DNA of 43,223 nt from assembly GCA_037178675.1 (NCBI GenBank), contig JAYMGJ010000439.1, positions 1 through 43,223 of the forward strand, read 5' to 3'. The notes under the pieces are model-generated. The model saw only the letters and a program-made list of their open reading frames with translations. It searched no databases and was not told the origin of the DNA. Shown here in pieces: positions 20,148 to 31,167 of the stretch; position 1 is the stretch's first letter; each line of letters starts with the position of its first letter. Position numbers and translations under genes: made by a program. This stretch comes from Scleroderma bovista (Eukaryota; Basidiomycota; Agaricomycetes; Boletales; Sclerodermataceae).

Positions 20148-21816
20148 ATGATGTCAACTACCAGAACACGGAGTGTGGGAGGTCGTGCCCATCGCCGCAA
20201 CACCCTGGGGGCAGAAGACGTGGAATCTCCCCTCACCACACCACCCTCCTCCCCTGTCCCAATAGAAGAAGACTCCGTGGTGGATTCTGAAATAGCGGAA
20301 CAACATTTTTGCCTTTCTTACACACACAACCGCGTAAGTGATCCTATCTTTATCACCTATTTTGTTAAACCTTTTTTTTACTCTAGCTTTGCTGTTTTTG
20401 TCAGGATGGAGGAACTCTTCACTGCTGCAACCGGTGCAGAAGGGTGGTGTGCATGTCTTGTCTTGTTGTGCCCGAAAAATACAAGGACGCTGTCGTAGCC
20501 GAAGGTGTTGTATTTTGTTGTCCGGGTTGTCACGAACTAGAAGATCGGGCAACCGGAAGCAATGGAAAAAGGGCATTTCTTCCTTACTGGGTGAGTCTAA
20601 CATCTCTGACAGCTATTTCTGATCAATTTTATGTTTGTCTTGAAGGGTTTCATGACCAAAAATGAACACGGCACACAAGTACCTGTCCTGCCAACCAACC
20701 CTCGCATCAACACTCACTATGGGATGTCCTCCCATAGCGAGGTAAATGATGATCCGCTCACTATCATTCATTTATACCTCGCCGGCATGGATCTGCATGG
20801 GTCGCCCCCACGCCTCATCTATGAGTCATTCCATTCATATTTTCGTCCTAATGACCTCCTTTTTTTTGAACTCGAATTTGACCCTGGGACCCCCACAAAA
20901 GAGGCTGTCCATCAATCGAACATGGCCACTTTGGTCGAACAGTTGCGGCGGGCTCAGTTCGCCTGTGTCCTCCTCTTTATTACCACCCACAATGAGGAGA
21001 ATCGAGGGGATCTGTTCCTGGGTCACTGTGACCACAGAGGGAGCGAGGGTCCGGTGGCAGATGAAGTCGCAAAGGTTAGTTGGCTTTTTCTTGTATTGAA
21101 GTTCACAACTCTTATATAATGTTCAGTTCTTCGAAACAATCCTGTGCGGAGGCATCGCGCCATTCCTTGCTGATAGCATGGTTGTTCTCCTGACCTGCGG
21201 CTGGGTTGTCAAGTTCGAGGACTCATTCACGAGTCTTCAAACAGCTCTCCTTCGGTAGGCCTTCTTTTTTTTTTTTTTCTACTCTGTCACTAAATTTACT
21301 AGGCTTCCTATTCACGATTGTATTGCTTTTGTCATGCCACGCTTCCAGGCCCCGCTTGCAAATATATTCCTCCTCACTCTGTTTCGGTCGAAGATAATCC
21401 AGCTAATTGACTTCTCTGCCAGTTTGCCGCACGCCCTGGAACGGGACCCAGAATTAGGGGCCCACACCGACATACTTCATTTCTCCTTCGACCGCTCCTC
21501 CTCGCCTCCCATCGTGTCCGTGACATGCAACAAGTATGTCTGGTGGAACTCCAACATGCGACCATACGGGAGCGACATACCTTTCCTCTGCCCCACTTGC
21601 AACTCTGTCTGACCATGGGGGGAAATCACCAAGGAAGAAAAAACTTGGAGGATTCAATGCTCAAACCCTGCCTGTGGCCTCAATGCTGACAAGTCCCGGT
21701 TACAACCGAGGGGTGAAATCTCTATGGAGAAGCCAGTGAATTTCACATTCGTGACGCCTACAAAGAAAAGGACGAGCGGTTGGATTCGGTTCAGGGTCGT
21801 TGATGTAAAGATCTAA
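20148..21816 (+). pseudogene. PHD-like zinc finger plus caspase/CHAT-like protein, one premature TGA
   Basis: Five exons join cleanly: 20148-20333, 20405-20590, 20646-21074, 21127-21254, 21303-21816, with introns of 71, 55, 52 and 48 nt. The model encodes about 480 residues. Residues 63-105 hold a PHD/RING-like finger (DGGTLHCCNRC, CMSC, CCPGCH). Residues about 160-380 follow a caspase/CHAT-like pattern: a hydrophobic strand ending in His (LLFITTH, His239), then a strand ending in Cys (VVLLTCGW, Cys291), 52 residues apart, followed by FVMPRFQAPLANIFLLTLF. A C-terminal CPTC...CSNPAC zinc ribbon follows. The only defect is TGA at 21610-21612 (codon 413), inside the ribbon. I recall many Boletales homologues. 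Protease function is inference. It could be translated as a 412-residue truncated protein. Confidence 0.65.
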
Positions 21817-22127
21817 GTACTGTCCTGGATGATTGTGTTTTTATTGTAGTTTAATCATAGTGACTCAGTCATGTCCTTTACTAGATTACAGCCTGCATAG
21901 ACATAGTACTGCTCTCAGTGCTCTCAGTCTGTAGATCTAGATATGATTCAGGCTCGGACACCTTTGATGTTGAGATTGTGGCCATGTATAACTGGGAGTC
22001 CCAGGATGAGGGTGAGGACTAGAGTACAAGTCCTAGTTACTACCTGATGCTGCCTGTTCCCTCACTTGAAGTTCATATTAGTTCTCACTGACTCAGTGGG
22101 AGGCCACCACCACATGCAACACTTGTC
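21817..22127. other. Intergenic between the PHD/caspase-like gene and the gypsy fragment
   Basis: AT-rich, with imperfect CTCTCAGT repeats near 21910. No gene is seen. The gypsy reading begins abruptly at its end. Confidence 0.4.
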
Positions 22128-22129
22128 CA

Positions 22130-25100
22130 ATGTTGCTAATACCGAAGCCAGGAACACCAACACGTTTACGCGTTGTGGTGGATCTGTGTGAGCAGAACAA
22201 AAACACGCGTAAATTGTCGTCTCCAATGCCTGACATGGAGGGCATTCTACGACGTGTGGCAAAGAAACCTTACTGTTCTATTATTGATGGGCAAGATGCC
22301 TACAAGCAGATCCGAGTGATCCCTGAGCATGTAGAACACACAGCGCTTACTACACCTGACGGAAATATGGTCAGTCATGTGGTGCAACAAGGGGACTGTA
22401 ATGCCCCAGCTACTTACCAAGCATTGATGAATCACCTCTTTGGCAAATATATCGGCATCTTCATGGATGTGTACCTTGATGACTCAATTATTTACTCAGA
22501 TACCTTGGAAGACCATATCAAACACGTCACCACTGTGCTCGATATACTGAGGCGGGAGAAGCTTTACCTTAGCAAAGCGAAGCTGCGCTTCCTTTGTAAG
22601 GAGGTCAAGATCTTGGGTCATGTCGTAACTGACGACGGAATATGAATGGACCCGGAGAAAGTTGACCGTGTCGTTAACTGGAAGGTGCCGACGAATCGTA
22701 CATTGTGTTGGGGCTTCGTTGGCATGGTTGGGTACCTCGCGGACGACATCTATAAAGTTCACGTCCCTCTGGGAGTGTTAGCTGAAGCCTGCATGGAGAC
22801 AAAGCCTTACCAGTGGGGGTATACTGAACAGCGCGCGTTTGAGACCGTGAAACGGTACGTCTCGGCGTGCGCCCCACACTGTCGCGTCCCCCTCGACTAC
22901 AGCCCGAACCGTGACCTGATCTGGGTCATGACCGATGCCTGTGGTAATGGGATCGGGGGTGTGGTTGCCCAAGGTCGTGACTGGAAAATCGCTAAAGTGG
23001 CGGCGCTGTATTCAGCGAAGATGTCGTCCGCTCAGCGCAATTACCCTGTCCATGAGCAGGAATTGATGGCGTGCGTGGAAACCATGCTCCGCCATCGGGA
23101 TATCTTACAGGGTGTCAGGTTTACTTGGGTGACCGATCACAAAGGCCTGACTTACATTCTTGACCAGAGGGATTTATCGGGTCACCAAGCTTGTTGGATG
23201 GAACGTCTTTCTGCATTCAATTTCACAGTACTATACGTACCGGGTGAGGAGAATATATTGCCGGACGCTCTGTCCAGGATGTATGAATTTGACGCACCTG
23301 GGACGATCCAGTCGCATGAAGAGTATCTTCAATGCAATCTGGATATTGACAGCATGGTCTCAACGATGCCCGCTGGGTTGATCAGTGCACCCTTGCTAGT
23401 CGGACCGGAGGCCATCGCACCAAATGTACGATGGAGCCACCGACTGGCGGACAGGCGCGCTGGACCGCACACTGAGAGTTCTGTAATGAGACCGAAGCCC
23501 AGGCGAGCTGGGTGGTTGACATTGACAGAACCTGGGCCCTCTGCTGGAGGGGGGAATCCTGACCCAGCAGAGCTGGCTGCACCCGTGTCCCATGACATGG
23601 TACCAGAGGCCCAAAACCCAGCACCTGAGCCTAAGGGTCGCCGTTCACGTCAACCTCCAGCACCAGCTGAGAGTGGTCAACCCGAGACGGGCGCTGAATT
23701 CACTGTGCGCATGAAGGATAAGTTTGTCCTCCGGGGCCCACGAGGACGAACGGAGGGGGGAATGGGTACTACGACCCAAACAACCCCAATGACCACACCT
23801 GCAAACAATGTGATCAGCGACCCTGAACCGAATGAGCGGGAAGCGAGATGCGTAGCACCAATAATGTACCCACATGACGAACACCTTCTGCAGGAAGCAA
23901 AGGGCCACTACAAGGAGGACTCGTTCTTTGAGAAGATATTAGAGACTCCTAGAGCATTCAAAAACTTTGAACTTATGAATGACGGTTTCATACACTTGAA
24001 GTTACATGATAGGGTGGTGATCTGTATCCCGAATATCAAGGTTGGTGAAAGGACACTGTGAGAAATGGACATCGACCAAGCACACTCATTGTTAGCACAT
24101 CTGGGCTCAAAGAAAACGGTCTCGTACCTACGAGAATATGTGTGGTGGGACTCTATGGTACATGATGTTGCCACGTTTTGTGCTTCGTGCACGACCTGTC
24201 AACGGAGTAAACTGCCCAATCAGAAACCATACGGGTTGTTGAACCCGTTATCCATACCGTCTACACCATGGGACGCAATTGGCGTTGATTTTGTAGGACC
24301 GTTGCCTGAATCTAGGGATTGAGATGGGTCATACGACTCAATAATGGTAATAATCGACCTACTTACCGCCATGATACATTTGGTTCCAAGTCAAACGACC
24401 TACATGGCGAAAGATATCACCGAACTGATGTTTGCCGAGGTCTACAAGCTCCATGGCCTACCTAGGACGATAGTCAGTGACCGGGATGTTCTGTTTACGA
24501 GGCTGTTTTGGACTCACCTCAACAAGCTGATGGGGGTAAAACAGCGCATGTCAAGCACCTACCACCCAGAGACCGACGGCTCCACAGAGCGCGCCAACTG
24601 CACGATCGGCCAGATGCTCAGATCGTGCATTGGACCTATGCAAAAGGACTGGGTTACGAAGTTACCTGCCATCGAATTTGCTATCAATCTTGCATGATCT
24701 GAATTGACTGGTTACTCACCTTTCTTCCTGAACACCGGGTGGATGCCAAGAGCGATGATCTGGGACGCTCCAGGGACTGACGAATATCCTAGCGTAAAGG
24801 CCTATGCTCGAAGAATGAAGCTGGCGTTGACGGCAGCACACGACGCATTGCTGTCGGTGAGAGTGAAGCAGACAGTGCAAGCGAATAAGCGGAGACGTAC
24901 CTGTCCGTTTGTTGTGGATGATTTGGTCTACATCTCGACCAAAAATATCAACTTCCCAAAGGGGACATCACGCAAATTGGTCCCCAAGTTCATCGGACCA
25001 TATAAGATAAGCAAAGACTTTGGTAATCACTCTTTTAGGGTCGACCTACCAAACTCTCTCAAACAAAGAGGAATCCACGACGTCTTCCACTCCTCTCTCC

Positions 25101-25888
25101 TCCATATCCACGTTCCCAACGACAACCGTCTGTTTCCCGGACGGTTGGACAAACAAATTCCAGAGCTCGGTGGGACTGCTCGAGAATGGACCATTGACAA
25201 GATATTATCGCATCAAGGCAGCCACTCAGATGCCAAATTCAAGGTCCTCTGGACTTCCGGCGATAAAACTTGGTTACCATATGGTGAAATCGCACATCTC
25301 CGCACTCTTACTGACTACTTCGAGATATTAGGTATTGACAATGTAACTCGTCTGACCGATAGTAATATTGGCGATGCGTCGGACGATGGTGACGACGTGG
25401 CAGTAGGGTGTGTGTCAATTTGTATATGTCGCCCTAACAGAAATTGCCCTGTCCATCAGGACATCTGGGAGCGTTACAACGCCACGGCCTTCGAGCAATC
25501 AAACTGCCGTGCAAGTGGACCAGCTTCGAAGAGACGACCTCACCGTTGCCCTTTGAAACAGCCACCCATAATCCCACTCAGAGACTCCTACCAACGGACC
25601 CAGCAAGAACGCCCGGGTAACAGGCGCTATTTGACTGCCAGGCGAGACACTACCGGTCTGAAAAACCGGAGCCAACGTCAACGTCGTACCAAGAGGCTGG
25701 CGTCTAATTACGATCACTATGATCGATGCTCCCATGAACGACAACACTCGTCTCATGGCCGAAGTAGGCAATCTCAACATCCACCACCCGTGCACCACTG
25801 TCAGAGGCCATTTACCTCTGGTTCAAGGGACCGATCACCTAAAGCGACCGGTATCTACTGGTATAAAGAGGAACTGTCCATCTTGTAA
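22130..25888 (+). pseudogene. Gypsy Pol (RT, RNase H, integrase, chromodomain), four in-frame TGA
   Basis: A single frame runs from 22130 to the TAA at 25886, broken only by TGA at 22643, 24059, 24320 and 24695. RT has the intact YLDD box (MDVYLDDSIIYSD, about 22470). RNase H follows with WVMTDACGNGIGG and HEQELMACVE, then the VTDHKGL motif. Integrase has an HHCC finger (AHSLLAHLG, then CASCTTC), and Asp in VDFVGPLP, Asp in VSDRDVLF and Glu in HPETDGSTERAN. The tail (HDVFHSSLLHIHVPND, then EWTIDKILSHQ and FKVLWTSGDKTWLPY) is the usual GPY/F plus chromodomain-like region that guides integration to chromatin. Several conserved arginines read Cys, Trp or Gln. Codons after about 25400 overlap the next ORF and may not be real Pol. 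Confidence 0.92.
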
Positions 25889-26801
25889 CTGACGCAATCG
25901 CCCAGCTCGCGTCCCGTATCGGAAGTGTGCAACCCCCCTTCATAAAACCGACTGCTGCCCTCCTCCCTTGGACTGCTTCATGATGAGCGTCGGTGGTCTT
26001 ACTCACGACCCCAAGTTCCTTCAGATGGAGGCTGACATGTACCTGGTTCGGGGGATCGCTGACGACGGAAATACCTATTATGAAAGTTATCACTTCGAAC
26101 AAATCAAGGAGTACTTTGCAGTAGAACATGTGCTACGCAGGGGTGAGTTCCCTGAGAGGATCCCGGGAGGGTACGACGCTTTCTGCCGTGCATTCGAGAG
26201 GGACATCATTTGAAAGGGTCGCCATGACCTGTCCTTCGCTACCATCTGTTATGATGGGGCAAAGCCCGTGGACGTCGCTATTCCCCCCAATACCAGGTCG
26301 CCTACCGTAAAGGAGGTCTTAGGACCAGATTCCAATCTCAGGAACCATTGGGAGAGGTCCGAGACCCATAAGATGACAAAGGAAGAAGATAACGCCTTGC
26401 GTCAAATGGCCATACAGATCATGAATAGGGACGAGAGGGCGGAGGCGAAAAGAAAGGAGGCTCATAGGGCATGGGAAAAGAAGCGGCAGTGGAAGGGGTT
26501 TGCAGTCCCCGAGGGCAACAAATGTCACATAGCCAGCATGGGCAAGAAATTCCCCAGTCAATACCACCGTTGATCGGCCTCCCCAGAATCACGCAACCAG
26601 TCCGGACATAATAGCCGTCACTCTCTGTCACCATGCTCTTACAGAGACTCTGACTACGGGGAACCAGGCCCCAGCACGCTACCTTCTACCACCAATAATG
26701 GAGATGTCTGCATGGGGGACGAAGAAAGTTCCCCTAGTGGGATTTCTATTAGAGGGCAGGCTGCTAAAGCTGTGAAGGGTAATAAGAAGGGAAAGGGGTG
26801 A
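25719..26801 (+). pseudogene. Extra gypsy ORF with zinc-knuckle-like motif, three premature TGA
   Basis: A frame overlapping the Pol tail by 170 bp starts at ATG 25719 (MIDAPMNDNTRLMAEVGNL) and ends at TGA 26799, about 360 codons. In-frame TGA codons are at 25890, 26211 and 26571; otherwise it is open. Near codon 53 it has CPSC, then C-x4-H-x3-C (CATPLHKTDC), a possible zinc knuckle. A folded region follows (DGNTYYESYHFEQIKEYFAV; FATICYDGAKPVDVAIPPN), then a Lys/Glu-rich helix and a Ser-rich tail. It lies between the chromodomain and the 3' LTR, where standard fungal gypsy elements have nothing. I do not recognise the family; nucleic-acid binding is only suggested. Translation would need re-initiation or a frameshift. 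Confidence 0.6.
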
Positions 26802-26833
26802 AGCAACTAAGGTAATAAAGGGTACTGCGTGCC

Positions 26834-26845
26834 CTTGAAGGGGGG
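26834..26845 (+). promoter_or_regulatory. Polypurine tract of the gypsy element
   Basis: CTTGAAGGGGGG lies 2 bp before the TGTGACGG start of the 3' LTR. Confidence 0.75.
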
Positions 26846-26847
26846 TA

Positions 26848-27083
26848 TGTGACGGTTCAACCATTCAGGCATTCACACTTGGCCGAATGTCAAAGGTGTC
26901 ATCTATATATCATATCTCATATACCTGTTCCGTATCCTCCCGGACCTTAGTATAAGTAGCTACTCGCGCTCCCTGTAATCCCCCTGGTCTTTCTCATCCG
27001 AATAAGAGACATCTGTCTGGAATTCCTGAGTGAAGATCTTAGTGTGCCGGTATCCATAGTATCCACTACTGGAGAACGTCACA
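26848..27083 (+). repeat. 3' LTR of the gypsy element
   Basis: 236 bp, beginning TGTGACG and ending CGTCACA, a perfect 7 bp terminal inversion. A TATA-like AGTATAAGTAGC lies near 26948. No 5' LTR is present, so no target duplication can be tested. Confidence 0.85.
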
Positions 27084-28229
27084 TTTGGTAAGTCGCGTTG
27101 GTCATAGTAGGTCCCAGTTATTCCGAAGCCATTGTCGCTGACACCACGCCCGCGTTCCCCCTGCATCTTACTGTAAACTCGACGGCAAGATTAGTCGGTG
27201 TTCTGATTCTTTTCAACGCCTCTGCATTTAATGACAACTCTGAGCCCCCCAATTGACTACATCACAATTGTAGGGCCCAGGGTAACTTTTGGCACTCGAC
27301 TGATGGTTCAAGTTTCGAAGCCCTAAGTACTTGATGACGACCTGGGTATGTTGTCTTTCGCTTCTGGGATTTGATAGCCATGCTAATGATCTTCTCTAGC
27401 CACTCACACTTCCTCGATTTGATCCCAGTCGACCTGCTTCTGCTAGCTATGCCGTTGTCATTGCTGCTTCGTTCTCCATTGCCATTGCTGCCCGTCTCGT
27501 CAATCCTGCACTTTCTATTTGTCCAAGGATCAATCTTTGATTTGTACTGCCCATGACCCCCATTCCTCATGTCCGTGGCACGAATACATCGCTTCCGTTG
27601 ACGCTAAAACTTCTTTATGGATTTGCAGACAAGACCGGTTCAATTTCAAGTACATTTCTCTTTTTCAGCCTCTTGTGATACATTCCGACACTTGGGCCAC
27701 TTCCAGCCATTTTTACGTCGTTCACACCACTCGGCCTGTGTGCCCACTTGACATGTCAGTGTTGCTTTCGAAGTCTACCGCGTTGTCTGCACACAGTCCC
27801 GCTTCCTCGCCTCGTCCAAAGGCGAAGCTTCGACTTGCGACACTCAACAGCTCGATCGCCAACTTCCATAGCTTGTGTCACCAATGCCGACTTGGTTCTA
27901 TCGACCGGTTAGCTTAGGTAACTCGAATTCTAGCCTATCAAGAGAGATTTGCGTCTTGAGCTTTACTCTATGCATTCTGACGTTATCGGGCTTGTTCCCA
28001 GTCGTTCTCGCACTGTCCCCAGTGCTTGGTACATCCGTGTACCCATTCAACATGTTTGTATGCTTCTCGAACTCAACAGACTCGTTAGTATACTGGCTCG
28101 CACCTCTACCACACATAGAGGTGCCCATTATTGCGAGCCTCCAGCCGGCAGACAGTGTCGAGTTGAAATTTTGAGATCGAGGTTGTGCCCATGCGACACG
28201 AGCAGTGTGGGTGTGTTGAATGGCCTGGC
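27084..28229. other. No recognised gene
   Basis: Short frames occur on both strands. A plus frame ending near 28174 has a hydrophobic stretch (LCILTLSGLFPVVLALSPV), and a minus frame at 27570-27262 is basic. None matches a family I know or shows convincing introns. The first 100 bp after the LTR might be retroelement internal sequence from a second copy, but this cannot be tested here. Confidence 0.35.
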
Positions 28230-28708
28230 TGGTGCATCAACAGCGTAGGTGAATACGCAAGCGACGCAGAAAATGGCTGTGAAGGTGTTATTCGAGCCCA
28301 TGCACCTGTGTAGGCCGTGTTATACGGTCAGCGGACGATGACAATCAGCTGTGCTACACGGGCTGGCGGAAGTGAGGCTTATGACTGGGGCTTTCCTGTA
28401 TCACATGGGTCAGCCACCGAAAGCATTGTCACCAAGTGACAATGGTGGGCCCATGGCTGTGTTGTCACCATGGGGTAGGGTGAAAGTCTTAAGCCGGACA
28501 AATGGGTGTCTTCATGAAAATACTCAGGCTGAGAGGAGTAGCATACCAATACAATAAGTGAGCCAGTGCGCAATAGAGGCAGTACTGCATTGTGGCAGAA
28601 TCTGACGGCAGCAATTACACCATAGTGAGCTGGTCAATCAGCATTGCGGCATGGTCAACAGTGTGGCACAGTCAACACTGCGGCATGGTCAACATGGTGG
28701 CAAACTTG
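28230..28708. repeat. Degenerate satellite-like sequence
   Basis: Contains ACACGGGCTGGCGG, GGTGGGCCCATGG and CACCAAGTGAC-type motifs that recur at 36000-36300 and 37850-38740. This suggests the same old repeat family on both sides of the central arrays. Confidence 0.45.
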
Positions 28709-29886
28709 ACTGTGGCCATGGCAAGACTGCGGCCATGGCATGACTGCGGCCACGGCATGACTGCAGCCATGGCAAGACTGCAGCCAGGGCACTACTGTGG
28801 CCACGGCACTACGGCAGCCATGGCAAGACTGCAGCCATGGCACTATGGCGGCCACGGCAAGACTGCGGCCATGGCACTACAGTGGCCACGGAAAGACTGC
28901 GGCCACAGCAAGACTACTGCCATGGAAAGACTGCGGTCACAGCAAGACTGCAGCCATGGCACTACTACTGCAGCCATGGCAAGACTGCTGCCACGGCACT
29001 ACTGCGGCCACAGCAAGACTGCAGCCACGGCACTACTACTGCAGCCATGGCAAGACTGCTGCCACGGCACTACTGCGGCCACAGCAAGACTGCAGCCACG
29101 GCACTACTACTGCAGCCATGGCAAGACTGCAGCCATGGCAAGACTGCAGCCATGGCACTACTGCGGCCACGGCAAGACTGCGGCCATGGCAAGACTGCAG
29201 CCACAGCAAGACTGCAGCCACGGCAAGACTGCAGCCATGGCACTACTACTGCGGCCATGGAAAGACTGCGGCCATGGCAAGACTGTGGCCACAGCACTAC
29301 TGCGGCCATGGAAAGACTGCGGCCATGGCAAGACTGTGGCCATGGCAAGACTGTGGCCACAGCAAGACTGCAGCCATAGCACTACTGCGGCCACAGCACT
29401 ACTGCAGCCATGGCATGACTGCGGCCATGGCACTACTGCAGCCATGGCACTACTGTGGCCATGGCAAGACTGCGGTCATGGCAAGACTGCAGCCACGGCA
29501 CTACTGTGGCCATGGAAAGATGCCATGGCTGCAGCCAAAGCAGGACTGTGGCCACGACAAGACTGCGGCCATGGCAAGACTGCAGCCATGGCACTACTGC
29601 AGTTGCAGAAAGACTACGGCTATGGCATGACTGCAGCCATGACAATCTCAGCCATGGCAAGACTGTGGCAATGGCACAACTGCAGCATATCACAACTGCA
29701 GCCGTGGTACAACTGTGGCCATGGCAAGATGGTGGTTATGCAGCTATGGCAAGTCTGCAACCATGGCATGACTGTGGCCATGGCACTACTGTGGCCACAG
29801 CACAACAGACTGCGGCCATGGAAAGACTGCAACAACAGCATGACTGTGAACATGGAAAGACTGTGGCGATGGCACAACTGCAGCCT
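28709..29886. repeat. 17-bp minisatellite, about 1.2 kb
   Basis: Dozens of 17 bp units of the form GCCATGGCAAGACTGCG or GCCATGGCACTACTGCG, with occasional 20 bp units (CACTACTACTGC). Because 17 is not a multiple of 3 and the unit rarely creates stops, long frames appear in several registers on both strands. They are not evidence of genes. Unit-to-unit variation sits mainly at two sites: CACGGC/CATGGC/CACAGC and TGCGGCC/TGCAGCC/TGTGGCC. Confidence 0.95.
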
Positions 29887-30239
29887 GGCATGGGAATCAT
29901 TGCCTAAGGCATACTAGGCACTGTGACTGAGGCATGCTGGCCACAGCAGTCCAACCTGGGTAAGTTATTATAAATGATAGTAGTGGTGGGATGTATAAGA
30001 ATATTTCAATACCTATAGGAAACACTCAGTATGTGCACAAAGTGTCATAATGCCTATGTGGAGACATACATTCACTGATATGAAAGTGCACTGCACTGCA
30101 TACACTTAAATAACATTACCTCAGTACATGCACAAAGTGTAACAATGCCTGGGGTGTATATTGTGTAGGTACAAAATATATATGTTTGAAATGAGAAGAG
30201 AGATAAGGTTATTGAGCTGTTGAAGTGCTGACACAGTGA
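29887..30239. other. Non-coding spacer between two arrays
   Basis: AT-rich, with repeated GTGCACAAAGTGT at about 30034 and 30127 and no gene. Confidence 0.45.
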
Positions 30240-31167
30240 CCGATAAGTATTGTATATGGGCAGTTATCACTCACACACCCATATGTGGACTCCTGCAGCT
30301 CTGTGCACTCAGGACATGTGTTCTGCACCATATGTGCATAATGAATCATTGCCACTGGTGTGCTTGCCTAGAAGATTATGTGTGTGGTTATATGTGTCTT
30401 GGACATTGTTTCCATGGCTGGAAGGGGCCAGAGCATTATTCCCGCAGCCATATTGGGACTCCTGCAGACCTTTTTTCTCATAACATATGTCCGGCAACAA
30501 CATTTGCATAATACATGATTACCACTGTTTTACTTGCCCAGCTCATGTTTTACATGGTACTATGTGTCGGGGACATTGTTGCCATGGCTGAAGCATGCCA
30601 GGACATTATTCCTGTAGCCATATTTGGACTCCTGCGGACCTTTCTGCTCACAACATATGTTCAGCAATGATATTTGTTTAATACATGATTACTTGCCCAG
30701 CTCATGTTGTATATGATACTATGTGTCCCGGACATTGTTACTGCGGCAGGAGCATGCCGAAGCATTATTTCCGCGGCCATATTTAGACTCCTGCAGACCT
30801 TTCTGCTCACAACATATGTCCGGCAATGATATTTGCTTAATACATGATTATCACTGTTTTACTTGCCCAGTTCATGTTGTACTTGGTACTATGTGTCCGG
30901 GACATTGTTGCTGCGGCCGGAGCATGCCAAAGCATTATTCCTGCGGCCATATTTGGACTCCTGCGGACCTTTCTGCTCACAACATATGTTTGGCAATGAT
31001 ATTTGCTTAATACATGATTACCACTGTTTTACTTGCCCAGTTCATGTTGTACTTGGTACTATGTGTCCGGGACATTGTTGCTGCAGCCGGAGCATGCCGA
31101 AGCATTATTCCCGCAGCCATATTTAGACTCCTGCGGACCTTTCTGCTCACAACATATGTTCGGCAAT
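30240..31167. repeat. Tandem array of about 165-170 bp units, five copies
   Basis: GGACATTGTT recurs at about 30402, 30568, 30730, 30899 and 31069. Units share TGGACTCCTGCGGACC, CACAACATATGT and TTAATACATGATTACCACTG. The array resumes at 32476 after a solo LTR. Confidence 0.9.

Larger units (their letters stand above)
22128..27083 (+). mobile_element. Ty3/gypsy chromodomain retrotransposon, 5'-truncated
   Basis: RT, RNase H, integrase and chromodomain-like tail are in gypsy order, followed by an extra ORF, a polypurine tract and a 3' LTR. Gag, protease and the 5' LTR are missing; similarity begins inside the RT fingers. All premature stops are TGA. Confidence 0.9.

Noticed and set aside
9506..26573. 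Classical RIP as the cause of the C-to-T changes
   Set aside because: Ascomycete RIP prefers CpA and the Microbotryum type prefers TCG. Here the changes are at CpG with no fixed 5' base.
27262..28248. Possible genes downstream of the gypsy LTR
   Set aside because: Short overlapping frames on both strands, no recognisable motifs, and no convincing intron structure.
28592..29917. Long open frames over the minisatellite, up to 441 codons, in several registers
   Set aside because: They follow directly from a 17 bp unit that rarely creates stops, and the same repeat is open on both strands. No introns, domain or codon bias.
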